Assembly: GCF_043290135.1 (NCBI RefSeq)
Contig: NC_134710.1
Coordinates: 203,878,192-203,942,191, forward strand
DNA length: 64,000 nucleotides
Reading direction: 5' to 3'
Origin: Rhipicephalus microplus
Taxonomy: Eukaryota; Arthropoda; Arachnida; Ixodida; Ixodidae
Below are positions 43,957 to 56,141 of this stretch, in pieces. Position 1 is the first letter of the stretch, and each line of letters starts with the position of its first letter. Both the position numbers and the translations under genes were made by a program. The notes beneath the pieces were generated by a model. That model was not told the DNA's origin and did no database searches. It was given only the letters and a program-made list of their open reading frames with translations.

Positions 43957-44760
43957 TTAGGTCAAAGGGGCAATTATAGAGGCAAAGTTGTGCACAAACC
44001 GACGAAAATAGGAGCATAATCCTACAAAGCTGCACAACTGTTTTAGAGTCGTCGGTTTGGGGAATTCAGCAACAGCGCGTAGTTTACCCGGTTTGGGAAG
44101 AACGGCATCCTTTGATACGACGTGACCGAGAATGGTGAGCTTCTGAGCAGCGAAGTGGCACTTCTTGAGATTCAGTTGGAGCTGCGCATTCTTCAAACAC
44201 GTAAGGACGTGTTCCAGGCATACAAGATGTGTTGCGAAATCGGGTGCGAAAACGATCGTTAAGGTAGCAGAGGCATATGTTTCATTTCAAACCCTCAGAA
44301 CCGAGTCCATGATGCACTCGAATGTGGCTGGCGAATTGCAGAGGCCGAAGGGCATAACATTGAATTCATACAGCCCGTCCGGTGTCACGAAGGCTGTTTT
44401 GGACGATCGACATCTGCTAAGGGCGCCTGCCAATACCCCGAACACAAATCTAACGACGAAAAACACTCGGCACCTTGTAAGCGATCAAGGGCGTCACAAA
44501 TCCAGGGCAAAGGGTATACGTCTTTGCGAATGATCTTATTTGAGCGTCTATAATCAACGCAGAAGCGAGTTGTACCGTCCTTCTTCTTAACGAGTATAAC
44601 AGGTTATGCCCGTGGACTTTGGAAAGATCGGATATCGTTGCGCTCGAGCATAACGTCAACCTGTTTGGTGATAACCGGACGTTCCACGGCGGAAACACGG
44701 TATGGTCGTTGTTGTACGGCGCGTTGAAACCTGTGTCAATGCAGTGAAAAAAACTGGGAG
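43957..44760 (-). pseudogene. Reverse transcriptase of the 5.2-kb Gypsy
   Basis: On -: a fingers region with TISDLSKVHGHN (out of frame), then [18 protein letters not shown] (about 44370-44300), a damaged catalytic box, [20 protein letters not shown], and the 79-codon open frame 44196-43957 ([20 protein letters not shown], then [15 protein letters not shown]). The YLDD site near 44255 reads YLND in a shifted frame. The block A region (DLxSGYxQ) is missing, where a stretch near 44420-44460 appears deleted. Confidence 0.87.
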
Positions 44761-45250
44761 TTTGGCCAAGGATAGGTTGAGCAACGTCAAAGGATTCACG
44801 GAACTGGTAGATCAGCTGAAGAAGCTCAGAGCGTTCAGATGGCGATAGTCCGCTGGCGGTCGAAGAATCGAAAAGCTCGGTAGGTGGTACACTGGAAGGG
44901 TTGAGGGCATGGATAGCGTCGTAGTCACTGGAACAATCTGGTGGCATGGTAAAAATTTGTTCTTTATCAATGGCACGCACGTGTCCAAGAGATTTACCTT
45001 GACACAGTTTGACGGGATACGGAAGGGGATTGATAAGGCAAAGAGCACTCTTGCCTTCAGAAATGAAGAGGGTTGATTGAGGCAGAAGAAGTGATCTTTG
45101 ACTAAGGAAGAGGCTTGATGGTTCAAAGCTTGCAGCTTCATCCCTAATGCCGTCACAGAACACGGAGAGCAACACAGCTGCTGTCGGAGGAATTTCAGTG
45201 CCTTCTTTGATGACGAGTTTGTTTACAGCGGGCTGAATGTGGTTGGTTGG
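44450..45250 (-). pseudogene. Protease-RT linker of the 5.2-kb Gypsy
   Basis: A 241-codon open minus frame (45175-44450). It carries LLSVFCDGIRDEAASFEPSS, NPLPYPVKLCQGKSLGHV, SERSELLQLIYQFRESFDV and FFHCIDTGFNAP, the conserved segment between protease and the RT fingers in this Gypsy type. The last 60 codons read RT sequence out of frame. Confidence 0.85.
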
Positions 45251-45289
45251 TCAGTCGTAAAACGGGAATAGTTCAAGTTTCAATCTTGC

Positions 45290-45610
45290 ACAATCAATAA
45301 CGGCGTGGTTACGCGATAAAAAATCCCATTCAAGTATGATGTCGTGTGAGCATGACGAAAGGACAATATCCTCAACAGTAGTGGTCCTTCGCGATGATTA
45401 GTCGGACAGTACAGGTGACTACATGCTGAACCGGGTCCCCATTCGTTTTTGCAAGGACATCATATCAAAAGGCGCAGTCACTTTTCAGAGCTTCCGGCAA
45501 AATCTAGCGCCTATCACGGAAACAGCAGCACCAGTATCCACTAGAGCATATGCCCGAGTACCTTCTACAAAAACTTTGACAATATTCGACGGCAATGTTC
45601 AAGGACGTGA
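45290..45610 (-). pseudogene. Protease of the 5.2-kb Gypsy
   Basis: On -: KVFVEGTRAYALVDTGAAVS (catalytic DTGA kept, about 45575-45520) and VIGARFCRKL, then a stop, and later HDIILEWDFLSRNHAVIDC near 45345-45290, matching the ILGxDFL strand with Gly changed to Glu. Confidence 0.85.
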
Positions 45611-45829
45611 GCATTTGGACAGCGCAGTTCTTGCTTTCAGAACTGCGGTGGTTAGTTTCGCTCGTGTTCAGGAGCTGGCCAACGACGCATGGATGACAGG
45701 GAGTGACGACGGGGTAAAGGTGAGGGACCAGACATCGTACGTGGACATTCCCGTGAAGACGAGCTTGACTGAGGATCCGAATTTTTCAGACGAGATGGGG
45801 GAAGGTCCATGAAGCTGTTCTGTGTCCAG

Positions 45830-46929
45830 GCGTCTGGGTATCCCGGCACGCGGCGACGGCAGTATCGGGCAATATGGGCAGGACCACCACACGCAAAACA
45901 GATGAGCTGGTTATCGCGCGTTCTCCAAATATTGGCGACGAGGGGAGCAGCCCATGTGGCGGACAGGTGAGTTGAGGCTGTGGTATTATTGGGAGGAACC
46001 CAGGCGGTGGACGGCTTAGTTTGGGCAGAAGTAAGGGGCAGCCCCTGGAATTACGGGGACTGGTGTAGGTGTTGCCACTTTAGTGCCTCAGTGTAAGTAA
46101 AAGGAGCGGGAATGGGGGGCTGCTGCAAGGGCACCGGCATAGCCTAGAAAATCTGCTCCTGGACCATATGTCGGAGCCTAGGAGTCAATGGTGGTGGGTG
46201 TCGCAGTGGCTGTTGCTGCGAGAGCTCCTGGCGTTGAGAAAAAGGCAGTACAGAAAGCTGCCGAGTGACTTCCACTCACACGAAGTCTTCCATTTGTGCG
46301 AGGAGGTTTGTCTGGTCAGCCATGACGTCCAGTGCGGTCACTGGTTTGATTGTCTGGAATGAGCGTCACGTCATAGCTCGTTGCGTCCGCAATTCATCAT
46401 AGCTCTGACACAAAGTCATTACTTCGGCCACAGTGCTAGGAGACTTCGCGAGAAGCATCTGGAAAATGTCATCGTCAACACCCTTCATAATGTGTCATAT
46501 CTTTGCACTCTCGCTCAAAAAAGCATAGACGCACCGGCAGAGATCGATCACATTTTATATATATTAGGTGAAAGTTTCACCTGGTTCCTGTGCCCGTATG
46601 CACAGACGTTGTTCGGCGCCTAGCTTCCTTAAGGCAGGGTGACCAAAAATGGCACATATCGCCTCCTTGAAGGCGGACCAGTTCGCGAACTCGGTATCGT
46701 GGTTCATATATCACAGTGTGGCCACGTTGGTGATTTAAAAATGGACAGTGCCCAACTTAGCAGCATCATCCCACCTGTTGGGTCCACTGACTTTCTCGTA
46801 TGACGACCGCCAGTTCTCGACATCCTGGTCTTCGGTGCCCGCAAACTGCGGGTTGTCTCGCTGGTAAACCGGGCCGGGTCAAGTAGCGGTCACGAGAGGT
46901 ACTGTTTGTTGGGCAGTGTCAACTTGCAT
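45830..46929 (-). pseudogene. Gag of the 5.2-kb Gypsy
   Basis: The first ATG on - (46929) opens MQVDTAQQTVPLVTAT then a stop. The capsid-type retrotransposon Gag domain follows: DVENWRSSYEKVSGPNRWDD, FANWSAFKEAICAIFGHPAL, LLAKSPSTVAEVMTLCQSYD. Near 45900-45850 a CCHC knuckle reads CFACGGPAHIARYC (C-x2-C-x4-H-x4-C). Several in-frame stops. It would package element RNA if intact. Confidence 0.9.
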
Positions 46930-47000
46930 GGTCGACGGCAGGGTGTGGGATCTGAGTTCCAGGGTGTAGGCGATGTGGTTACCCAACATAATCCACCAAA

Positions 47001-47149
47001 TGTAAAGCGGTTTATTGGGTGAACTTAACGGGCAAGTGGAAGATTCGAGATTTCGACAGGAAGAAGATGGTGGAGCTCGAGCGCCGATCTTGTTGTGCCT
47101 TACTCTGCGATGATGCTTGTTGTTCCCTGGTGTTGTCGTAATTCCTTCA
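47001..47149 (-). repeat. 5' LTR of the 5.2-kb Gypsy
   Basis: 149 bp: TGTAAAGCGGTTTATTGGGT to GTGTTGTCGTAATTCCTTCA. On - it is followed by TTTGGTGGATTATGTTGGGT, the likely start of the primer-binding site. Confidence 0.9.
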
Positions 47150-49741
47150 TTAAACTTTCAAGTGTTCTTTTTCAGCTCATTTACATTTTTATCGAAAGGG
47201 CTCTTATGATTGTTATATTTAATAAAAAACAACACACTTGTTTTATTCGCGGAAGGTTACTTTTGGCTACTTTTACTACCTTTGGCTCATGTAGGCTACT
47301 TTTCGGCTCGTTTTTAAGAATCTTTAGAAGTATGCTGTCTTCTTCACCAGGCAACCCTGGTTAGTGGCATTTTTCGCAAGTGTTATTGATGGTCCGTGTA
47401 AGATCACTTACTGGGACATTGTCTTCATATAATTTCTGCAAAAATGATTTGTTCGAGTAAATCGCTTTCTGTAAATAGCAGAGCGTTTACTTGTGCATAA
47501 AACAATACTATTCCGGAAGAATGAAAGTTATTACAGAGTGGCTACGTTTCTGTTGTTCTCTGTATTCGTTTGTATATGTGTTAAGTAAAGATTATAAAGA
47601 TGACAACATGCCAAGGTGGGACGACACCAACTGCGACTTCAGCTTTTATTTACATAAAATTCAGGTTCCAATAACATGCAGGAACTCACTTGTGCTCTTT
47701 TCTCCTTCCCTTTCGGCGAACTTAACGGTTGACGTGCTGAAATCAACAAAGCTGCATGTTGCTAATAACGCAGGTGGATATCCCTCCTTTTTTCTGATTT
47801 AATTGATCAAAATAGCAACCCCATTTGCAGTCTATTTATTTTATTGTCCGTATAAACGCGGTAGCATTGTTTACTATTCTGAAAGCAATTAAATTTGCAA
47901 ATCGAGTGATTACCAGTCCATACTAAAGATGCGTGTGTGTATCCATGTTGGTAAAAATATTTTAAGATCTCTAGGCGAATCCTCTACTGCAGTAAATTGT
48001 TCACTGCTTCAGACTGCAATGAAGTAACGCTGCGTTGTTTTTGAGCCATTTTGTCACTCTCTTTCAGAATAGTTACTCAAAACTCTCTGGTCTTTAAAAC
48101 TGCATATAGTGCTATATATAAACTTTTAATTTATAGGTTTCCTACACCACTGTTTTTGTGTTTGAGTTCTTTCAAATATTTCAGAGGCTGCATAGAGAGG
48201 CTACGCCTTCAGTTTACGGGATTCAGTTGTTGTGATCAATCCTTGCTAATTATATTGTTTACAGTCGGTTGTAACTTTTTCGCGTACTTCGGCCCAATTC
48301 ACTTAACCTCAGAACTTTCTACTGAAATTCACTTTCTAAGTGCGAAGCACTTTAGTGGCTCTGTTTGTCATCTATTCATGTACTCATGTGGCGTGATCAC
48401 GCTCACGGTGAAGCTCTGAATACAAATGGTAACACGGGTAGAAATTTTGGAAACAAAAGCTATTTGAAATCTACGAACAAAGTTTAAAATTCCTCAATTG
48501 ACAGGAATAACCAGAAAGTAATCACACCGACTAACATTAAAGTCAATAAAAACGTTTTGAAAAGCTGTGGCCGAATCCGGGGACACGTGAAAGAGGGCGG
48601 CACCACCTCGCTGATGCTTTTGTAAATGGAGCTGTGGGTCTTGTACGAACAAAATTACTTGATTCCCTTGTTACGCACTTCCTCAACTTCCACAGCAGCG
48701 AAGCTGCCGTACGTTTTTTTTTGTCTATGTCCATCGCTTAGAACGTATTGCAACACAACAATGTACACAGCACTATCATCACATTTCTTAGTTGTTGTAA
48801 TTACGTTGTCTGACTTGTGACCTAGATTGACGCACTGTGGAATAAAATACGACGAAAATGTGCAAATTATGAACTTAATTTATAACTTATTCCGGCACCA
48901 CGAACTTACCAGAGAGAACGTTTCTTTCGTGTACAGTGCATATGGCAGATAAAAATTGCCATGTATCCATTGCCCGAAAACCTAAGTAGAAAAAATCTTA
49001 AGAAAATGAAAGATATAAGAAATGTTTGAGATGTTTTGACCTTCTGTGGAAAATGAGATGCAGTGTGGTGTAGGACGCTATATTTTGCAAACATTTACAC
49101 TCTTGCAGTCTGAGCAGTTGAAACACTCCACGAGCACCTACACAGTTTTCGCGATCCCGCACTTTAGAGTGCACGCACTGAATCCGAGCAGAGCCTAGCG
49201 CTTTGGTGCTTCTCAACTGCTTGGAGACGAAACACCAATAGTCTTTTTTGGTCTCCATGAGCTTGTCTTATTCGTCTAATGAAACTAGCTTCAATGATTA
49301 CAACATGCATTATGATGCTTTTGGGTATAACTTTTTTCCATATCCTGATGCATCTTTGGAGAAGGCCCTTTGGGACACGAGACAGCCTCGCAGCAGCGCT
49401 AAAAAATAGGAGGAGAAAGAGATAAAGAGAAATACAGGCAGGTTAGCCAGAACGGAATAATATGGGCACCTATGCACTCAGAGAAATGGCCTATAAGTAA
49501 AAAGGCAGATATAAACAAGTTAAAAATCCTCCGCTTCTCAGAATTCCTAACAAGGAATTGAATACATAGTTTCGAATACCATCATTTTTATAATCTTGTT
49601 TTTAACGACCTACAGTGCATCTGGCATGTCACTTTGGTCAAAAAAATTACTAAGTGACTTTCTCTAAACGTATGCGCCCCATTAAAAATAGTTTGCCACA
49701 CAACGCAAATGAATTACTTGCTTTGTAGGAAACATTTTATA
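47150..49741. other. Unassigned stretch, no supported gene
   Basis: AT-rich with frames of 60-120 codons, none with domains. GGCAGGTTAGCCAGAACGGA near 49439 resembles a phrase I associate with tick repeats, but I cannot define an element. Otherwise nothing. Confidence 0.35.
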
Positions 49742-49910
49742 ATTTGTGTGAATGCCTTTCCTTCACTTTACTGCTCTTTTGTAACTGTACAATTTGAAAA
49801 AATGGCCGCTATATACCACCGCACTAACATATCTGAAATTTTCGTAGAACATTTTTAGCAATACCGAGAAGCTATGTAAATTCTTGCACTGATGTACTCA
49901 CGCTGCAGTA
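49742..49910 (+). repeat. Direct repeat, unit 1
   Basis: Shares CACTGATGTACTCACGCTGC, ATATCTGAAATTTTCGT/ATATCTTAAATTTTCGT and TACTGCTCTTTTGTAAC-type blocks with 50508-50670. The offset is 760 bp and divergence about one fifth by eye. Confidence 0.8.
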
Positions 49911-50507
49911 CCTTCTTTGGTGGTTTTGAAAATTACAGAGACAAAACGTTAACGCTTTTTTGGCCAGTGAAAAACTCAGTGGTAATTGCGCGTTTATTTT
50001 AGCTCAGACCTTTCAAACATTGTGAATTTTTTGACCAGAAGGAGTGGGCAATCACCAGTACTTTTTAATGAATTGAATAAACAAAAGTGCGTTTTTGTTT
50101 TAGGTACACAATGCAACAAATTCTAAGTGTCTCGTTTCGCACCATGTCTCATTTTGCATTTTCTTGCCTATTTTTCTATTTGTGGTATGTCTGTATTTAC
50201 TGCTCCCACAGTGAAGTTGTTAAACTGCGAAGCTGTTAACAGCTTTTTGTTAAAGATGTATGACGCTGTTAAACAGGTATAACCACTTGCTTTTAACAAG
50301 GAGGCTGTTTTTGACGTGGCATTAAAAAAAACAATCGTTCTCATAAGTAAGCGCATGCTACAAAGATTGGGTATATCCCAGTACTCACCAGTAGCTGACT
50401 AATAATGAAGGAGGCAGCAGTTAGCTCTACGAATAGCTCCAGTTTTCAAGCTGAGCTCGTGGCGTTATTTTAGGACTTTAAAATCTTGCTTTAAGAAGAA
50501 AGGGAGC

Positions 50508-50670
50508 AATCATGGCTTTCCTCCACTTTTTTGCTCTTTTAGTATTACACAATTTTAAGAAATGACCACTCTATCCCACTGCACTTACATATCTTAAATT
50601 TTCGTGGAGTATGTTTAGCGATACCAAGAAACTATGTATATCCTTGCACTGATGTACTCACGCTGCAGTA
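50508..50670 (+). repeat. Direct repeat, unit 2
   Basis: Second unit of the pair, ending in the same CTCACGCTGCAGTA as unit 1. The 600 bp between the units shows no coding match. It could be a segmental duplication or the two LTRs of a very small non-autonomous element. Confidence 0.8.
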
Positions 50671-50719
50671 GCATAGCAACTGTCTAACTCGGTGGACATT
50701 TCAAGTATTAGTATCATCA

Positions 50720-51110
50720 TAGTTGAAACGCCTAAAGTTACTGTCCGTCCCAGGTCACTGGGGATTAGGATTTAATGAGCTGGCTGATTCTTTAGCATGG
50801 GTAGCGCTTGATGGCCCAATAGGATCCATACTTCCAGAAGTAGAATATATAACCGCAGTCATATAACTAGCAATTTGAACCAATATGACAGAAACAATAA
50901 ATACATGCACAAAATATAACCACCTCAAGTTTTCATGAAGACCTCAGCGCAGTCAGTCCATAAAGCTCGAAGTTATTGGTGCTAGATTCAGATGCCATGC
51001 GTCCTTACAAATCTATTTTCTACAGAGCTGGTCAGGTGATATCGACGCTCTGTGCATTCTGGGCATAGAAACCATTCAATATTACTTTTTTATCACTACG
51101 CCGTTACACT
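50720..51110 (+). pseudogene. LINE RNase H and C-terminal tail fragment
   Basis: In the frame at 50738 one reads VPGHWGLGFNELADSLAWVA, then LDGPIGSILPEVEYI, matching the VPGHxGxxGNExADxLA block of RNase H domains in I-type LINEs. Near 51040-51090 a second piece reads LCILGIETIQYYFFI, like the CxxCGxxETxxHxxxxC tail. Small and worn; the rest of the LINE is absent. Confidence 0.75.
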
Positions 51111-51694
51111 TAACATAGAAAAAGGCTTCTCATTATTTCCTTTTTGAAGATAGGTATCAGGCTGATGGTTGAAAGTGGGCTAGACTTTGATGCCTCCATT
51201 ACGGAACACTGCGACAGGCACGCATTCTATTCGGTTTGCAATTCATTCAAGCTACAAGTGTATCCCACTGTAAATTTGCACTCTATCGCATACTGTTGTG
51301 TTACATTGGTAAGTGTTTTAAAGCATGAATTCTGACTGGTTGGGCGAAGTAAATGCAGCTTTCTAGTCAGCTCAAAATCTTGAAATTTCAGTTTTAATTT
51401 TTTTTACTCTTTGTATCTTTCTCTCTGTCTAATTACTTTGTATTTTTGTTTCTTTTAGGTATTTTAATTATAAGTTTATTTCTAATGACTGTTTTAGTGC
51501 TCTTAGAAAAATATGGGTACGCTTTCTTGGCTGATCCTCCAGAGTGCGTATGTGTCATATTCAGAGTAATCAAATCAAATCAAATGGCTGTTATGCTTAG
51601 ACACGCCTGGATCCCAGAGTTTTCAAGCATAACTGATGTATGCTATCGCTTGACGTTCGTGTGTACGCACAAGAATCGTCTTTCCTTTCATTTT
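51111..51694. other. Unassigned stretch
   Basis: An 89-codon + frame with a hydrophobic start (51446-51715) ends inside the SINE and has no support. Nothing else seen. Confidence 0.35.
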
Positions 51695-51932
51695 GACCCC
51701 GCCGCGGTGGTCTAGTGGCTAAGGTACTCGGCTGCTGACCCGCCGGTTGCGAGATCGAATCCCGGCTGCGGCGGCTGCATTTCTGATGGAGGCGGAATGT
51801 TGTAGGCCCGTGTGCTCAGATTTGGGTGCACGTTAAAGAACCCCAGGTGGTGGAAATTTCCGGAGCCCTGCACTACGGCGTCTCTCATATTCATCTAGTG
51901 GTTTTGGGACGTTAAACGTCATATACCAATCA
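51695..51932 (+). mobile_element. tRNA-derived SINE, Ruka-like (copy 4, best preserved)
   Basis: Head GACCCCGCCGCGGTGGTCTA, A-box region TAGTGGCTAAGGTACTCGG, B box GAGATCGAATCCCGGC, body GTGCACGTTAAAGAACCCC, end GGTTTTGGGACGTTAAACGT. The clear Pol III boxes make this the reference copy in the window. Confidence 0.93.
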
Positions 51933-54660
51933 GTCCTTTATTTTTGTTTAAAATTCTGTTTCAGGCACGTGTAAATCCACGCCAATGTTCTAAATGATAC
52001 CCAGGGCGGTCTTCGTTACATCACTTAAAGGTGTATAAGCTTATCTGCCGTGTATACTATCAATTGAAAACAGGTTTTTCTTTTTGTTTGGCAATGATTC
52101 TACATTTGTAGTTCTTTTCTGTGTCGCTAGAGATTTGGGCTATATATGAAGTGCTGCTCTTGAAATAAAATTAGTTGCGAGTGTAACGAGTGTCGTGTTT
52201 TCTTGTCCTTTGTGTCCCCATCGAATTTGTGCTACTACACCATCTGTTAAATTGATATCTCACCAACTAGTCGAGCTCTGAACCCTACTGACCCTCGTAC
52301 AGCAAGCAAGCTTAACATAAACTCTCCGCAACGCAGCCTGCAGTGGTGTGGACGGACACCAGCACCGCTAAGTTTAACTCGGGTGTTTGCGGCGGCTGAC
52401 TATGGCTGATGGGGCACAGCTTGACTCGACTGGTCTACTAGTCTTTCGCGTGTGCCTGATCAGTTGGTATACTGCACTCACTATCGATTGCTCCAGCTAT
52501 CATCAGCTTCCGCAAACATACCGACAAACACTTGGCGGTGCTGTTGTAAGTCAACACCGGTGAAAGCTACAGCGGCACGATATTCATGCGCACTTCATTC
52601 GCTCCTATCGTTTACTTCGTGTTCAAGGTACTGACACGAAGAAACCTGGCTCGCTTCATGAGGCAGGCGTATCTTTTATGCCGGCATTTCGTAAAGTTAC
52701 GTCAGATCTTATCTTAATGGAGTCAGCCATTTATTTCACTTTTTAAAACATCTCAATTTATTGTTATCACATTCATTGCTTCTAACTTTTGGTGAAACTG
52801 GGACTTTGTAAAGACGTGGATATTTGAGACATACCTTAATGAAGAAGAACTCCATGTCGCTTCACAATTGGCTACATGTTGCGCACGCAATATTCGTCGT
52901 TTAACCCAGGCCCAGATTTTCTTGACACAAGGGCTAACTCATCATATTTCACTATCCACGTTGTTCTTCGCCATTAACAACTGCGTATGAGGCAGGGCGT
53001 AACAGCGGCTCTTATTCGATTACCAGAAACGCCAGATCACACACGTGAAGCCCTTGTCCACATTCGCCCGCACTGTGCAACCAATCATCGTCCGACTTCC
53101 GGCCTTCCTATTTTATTGTTTTCTATTAGCAAGGAAAGAAAACGCCGTGCACATATTTGCGCAGAGCAAATACATTCTCTAGACGGCGTCAGCCAAGGGA
53201 ATCCGATGCTGCATAGTAGTGGTCGCGCGCTGTCCAACACGCCACCGCATTCTTTACTTTCACTGCGTCGATAATGGGCGGAAACAACACCGCGTGGTTT
53301 GGCTGACCTTGATGGAGTTTTCGGCGTCTTCTCTTTTAATAATCGTTCATGCGACTTGGTCGGGCCATGAAAGATGCCGAGGGCAGAAAAGAAAGCTAGC
53401 TCACAACAACGCAGTCTAAAACAACCCACACAGCAACGGTAACGCGCATGAAACAATGGCAACATGCGTATCACAATCGTTTATTTTAATCCAACAAATC
53501 AAAGTGACTTACAGTAATATGGTTTATTTCAACAAATTTGGCCTTCTTTCTGTGGTCTATTGTAGAGAAGACAGTTCAGCTGAACAAGTGAAACTTAAGA
53601 GCGGTACAAATACAGTCGGTGAGATTACAGTGCATCAGCTTTAGTATCACTCTATGATTTTCTCTTTGTTTCAATAGCAATTAAAATGATACTGTTGGCG
53701 AGGTTTTACTACCCTCATTGTCTGCGCCAGCCTTTTATGTATACAGACTAAATTGATTGTGACATTCGTGCATGGTATATGCTGCCCGCGAGTAAAATCT
53801 CGCCAACCCTGGCAACGACCGCGGCTGAAGCAGAGATGAAATGAGTGGGCCATCTTCGTTACACGGCTGGCACATCTGATGGGATCACCCCGCGCGCTAA
53901 GCCTTTCGTCAAATTGTATTCAAGCAGAGAGGAAATTTCCCATCCATCCTTCCTCTAGCGAAAGAGCATGATGGGACACCAGGTGAGGGGAAGAGTGCTT
54001 AGGAGGCGGCTCGTAAGCTTGCTGTCTTTTCAACATTAACTTCGCGCAAGGACTGACAGCACAAAAACCCCTTCTGTACGTGCAACAGCCTATTTTTTTA
54101 TTTTAAACAGTGTTTTCCTTATTGCGCATAAATGCATTGAGAAAGATCACCTGTTGTTTGACCTCGTATAACATCACAGTTTGTTTCCGTCACACTCGTT
54201 GCTTCGCCCTTAAAAGAATATGTGATTTTTTTTTACTTTCAGTACGTTAAGTACTGAAATGAGTAATGAGTAAATCTGCATTATTTATGCAATTTCAATC
54301 ACGCGAGTTAATACATAAAATATTTTTAAATACTCGTATATCTACTGTCCACAGCGAAGCTGATAAGCATTCTCACCAAAAGACCTCACCGCGCCGTTGC
54401 CTAGCAACCTCTGACGCCACTGCTGTGCACCACGTGGTCTCGCCTGGTTTCGCTACCGCGCCAGCTGGAGTGACGTTATGCCAAGCATCGCATGCAGCGA
54501 GGCAGTAGCAACAAAGAAGCCACCACCAAGCTGTGCTCGGCATCGAAACCCACCGCACATACCTACAGCGACAGCTGATGCTAAGCTGCGCATGAGCCAT
54601 AGCGACAGTTGCGGACGAACGGCTTCGAAGTTACCGAACCACAGAGTTTCCCACAATACT
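51933..54660. other. Unassigned stretch, no supported gene
   Basis: Mixed AT-rich and GC-rich parts (53040-53450 and 54360-54640 are GC-richer, with open frames on both strands). No domain, RNA or element recognised. GAAATAAAATTAGTTGCGAG near 52163 looks like an element end but has no partner. Confidence 0.35.
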
Positions 54661-55069
54661 TACTAGAGGGAACTCTGGTGCTAATGTCTATGGGAGTTGC
54701 AACACACGGCGCTTCAACGAGCATGGGAATGCTGGGTAGTACACACATTTGTCTAATTTTCGTACTTCTGGCCTGCTTCTGGCTCCGTGTGTGTTTGTGT
54801 GGCTTGGAGCTGTTTTTTCACGAAAACATAAATTAGCAAAGGTTCACCGTTTGCGCTTCACAACCTTATTCTTTTAAGCTTACTATTTTGAATCAAGTCC
54901 CTAATTTCAAAAGGGTTCTTTCTTTCTTTCAAAGTGAAACCGTAACCAGTAATAAACGAAGCCGCAAGTACGATTCGCCGCCCGCAAGTACGAGGACTAG
55001 GCAAATGTGTGTACTACCCATCGTTCCCGTGGTCGCTGAACGATCGCAGCGCCAGAGTGCCCTCTAGTT
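54661..55069. repeat. Foldback-type inverted repeat
   Basis: The left arm begins TACTAGAGGGAACTCTGGTG and contains GGGTAGTACACACATTTGTC. The right arm ends CGCCAGAGTGCCCTCTAG and contains the complement of GGGTAGTACACACATTTGCC. Arms are about 120 bp (left) and 90 bp (right), centred near 54865 with about 200 bp between. The left arm has an extra block (ATGTCTATGGGAGTTGCAAC) with no equal on the right. Probably a non-autonomous element. Confidence 0.75.
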
Positions 55070-56141
55070 AATTTTGAGAAAATCTATGTACCGAACGACA
55101 AAGTATAACCTTGCCAAAATAAAAAAAATGAAAAAGCTTGCATTCGGCCGCCTAAACTCGATAACTGTGAAGCCGGTTGATCCGAGAGTCATAAAGAGAC
55201 GAAAGATATCCTTGCTAAAACCAAGGATTTGCCAAATGACCTTTCGTTGCCGATAAAGCCTCCTACTTGAATCGACCAATTTTGCTCGCGTCAATTTTTG
55301 TGCGGCCAAGTGAGAGCTTTTTTATTTTTGTGCCCTTATCAATTCATGGCGCTGCTTTCAACTTTACGTTTTGAGACATAACAAAATTTTACAATACAGT
55401 GACGTAACCAATGCTGAAGGGGTCAATAAGCAACCTCTCCTAGCCTATAAATGTGAAGAACATTTTTATGGATTGCCTCAATAGCTCGAGGTAATATATA
55501 AATAAATGCAATGAACTTTGTCTTAACAACATGAAGTACAAGTAATGTCTAGAGTTTTTATAATCGGAATGGTCGTTACGCGCGGGCATTTTAATGGAAC
55601 ACGTGGCACCATAGAAATCACTAATGATAATAGGCATTCGTCTAATTATGCTTTGTGCAAAGTGAGATCATGACACAGTTACGCGACCGCGTTCGCGCAT
55701 TGGACGAACAATACAACCAAATGACCATTTCATCGCTTCGACGCGTCTTACGAGCAATGCATGATTTTGGTTTCAGAAACCATAACCTCTTATAGACAAC
55801 TATCGCCAGGCTACCCGCTGTTTCTTTTGACGCTCGCGCACAACTTTTTCTGTTATGCGACGTTCGCTGCTAAAAGCTGGATGCGCAAAGCCTGCACGTG
55901 TAGGTGCCATGAGCCTGGACTCATAAACATGAGCCATTCTGACGTCATCGGACAGGCAGCGGGTGGCTCCTCCTTCAGTGAGCATTTGTGAATACATGAG
56001 CGGGATTACTTTGTTAGTCACGGAGGCAATCGGCTGTCGCGCTTCGGTCATCCAGGCGGGGCCTCTCCGCACTTCTTAAGTTGTATCCTACTGTAAGTTC
56101 CGATAAACCGAGGGTGCGAGGAGGGGTGGGAGGGGTGATAG
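55070..56141. other. Unassigned stretch
   Basis: No gene recognised. The final 30 bases (GAGGAGGGGTGGGAGGGGTG) are purine-rich and stand where a polypurine tract would be for the following LTR. Confidence 0.35.

Larger units (their letters stand above)
41929..47149 (-). mobile_element. Full-length decayed Ty3/Gypsy element with short LTRs
   Basis: Two LTRs of about 150 bp (TGTAGAAAGG..TTCCTTCA and TGTAAAGCGG..TTCCTTCA) bound 5.2 kb. On -: gag with capsid and CCHC knuckle, protease, RT, RNase H, integrase, in Gypsy order. All domains are in place but interrupted by many stops and shifts. The LTRs differ at many positions, so the insertion is old. It is a different family from the 407-bp LTR element, though both have TTTGGTGGA just inside the 5' LTR. 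Confidence 0.93.

Noticed and set aside
47491..47802. 103-codon plus frame with MPRWDDTNCDFSFYLHK
   Set aside because: Part of it resembles a repeated phrase I associate with tick DNA; no domain and no splice context.
53085..53474. 129-codon minus frame in a GC-richer block
   Set aside because: No domain, overlapping plus frame of similar quality, no splice signals at sensible positions.
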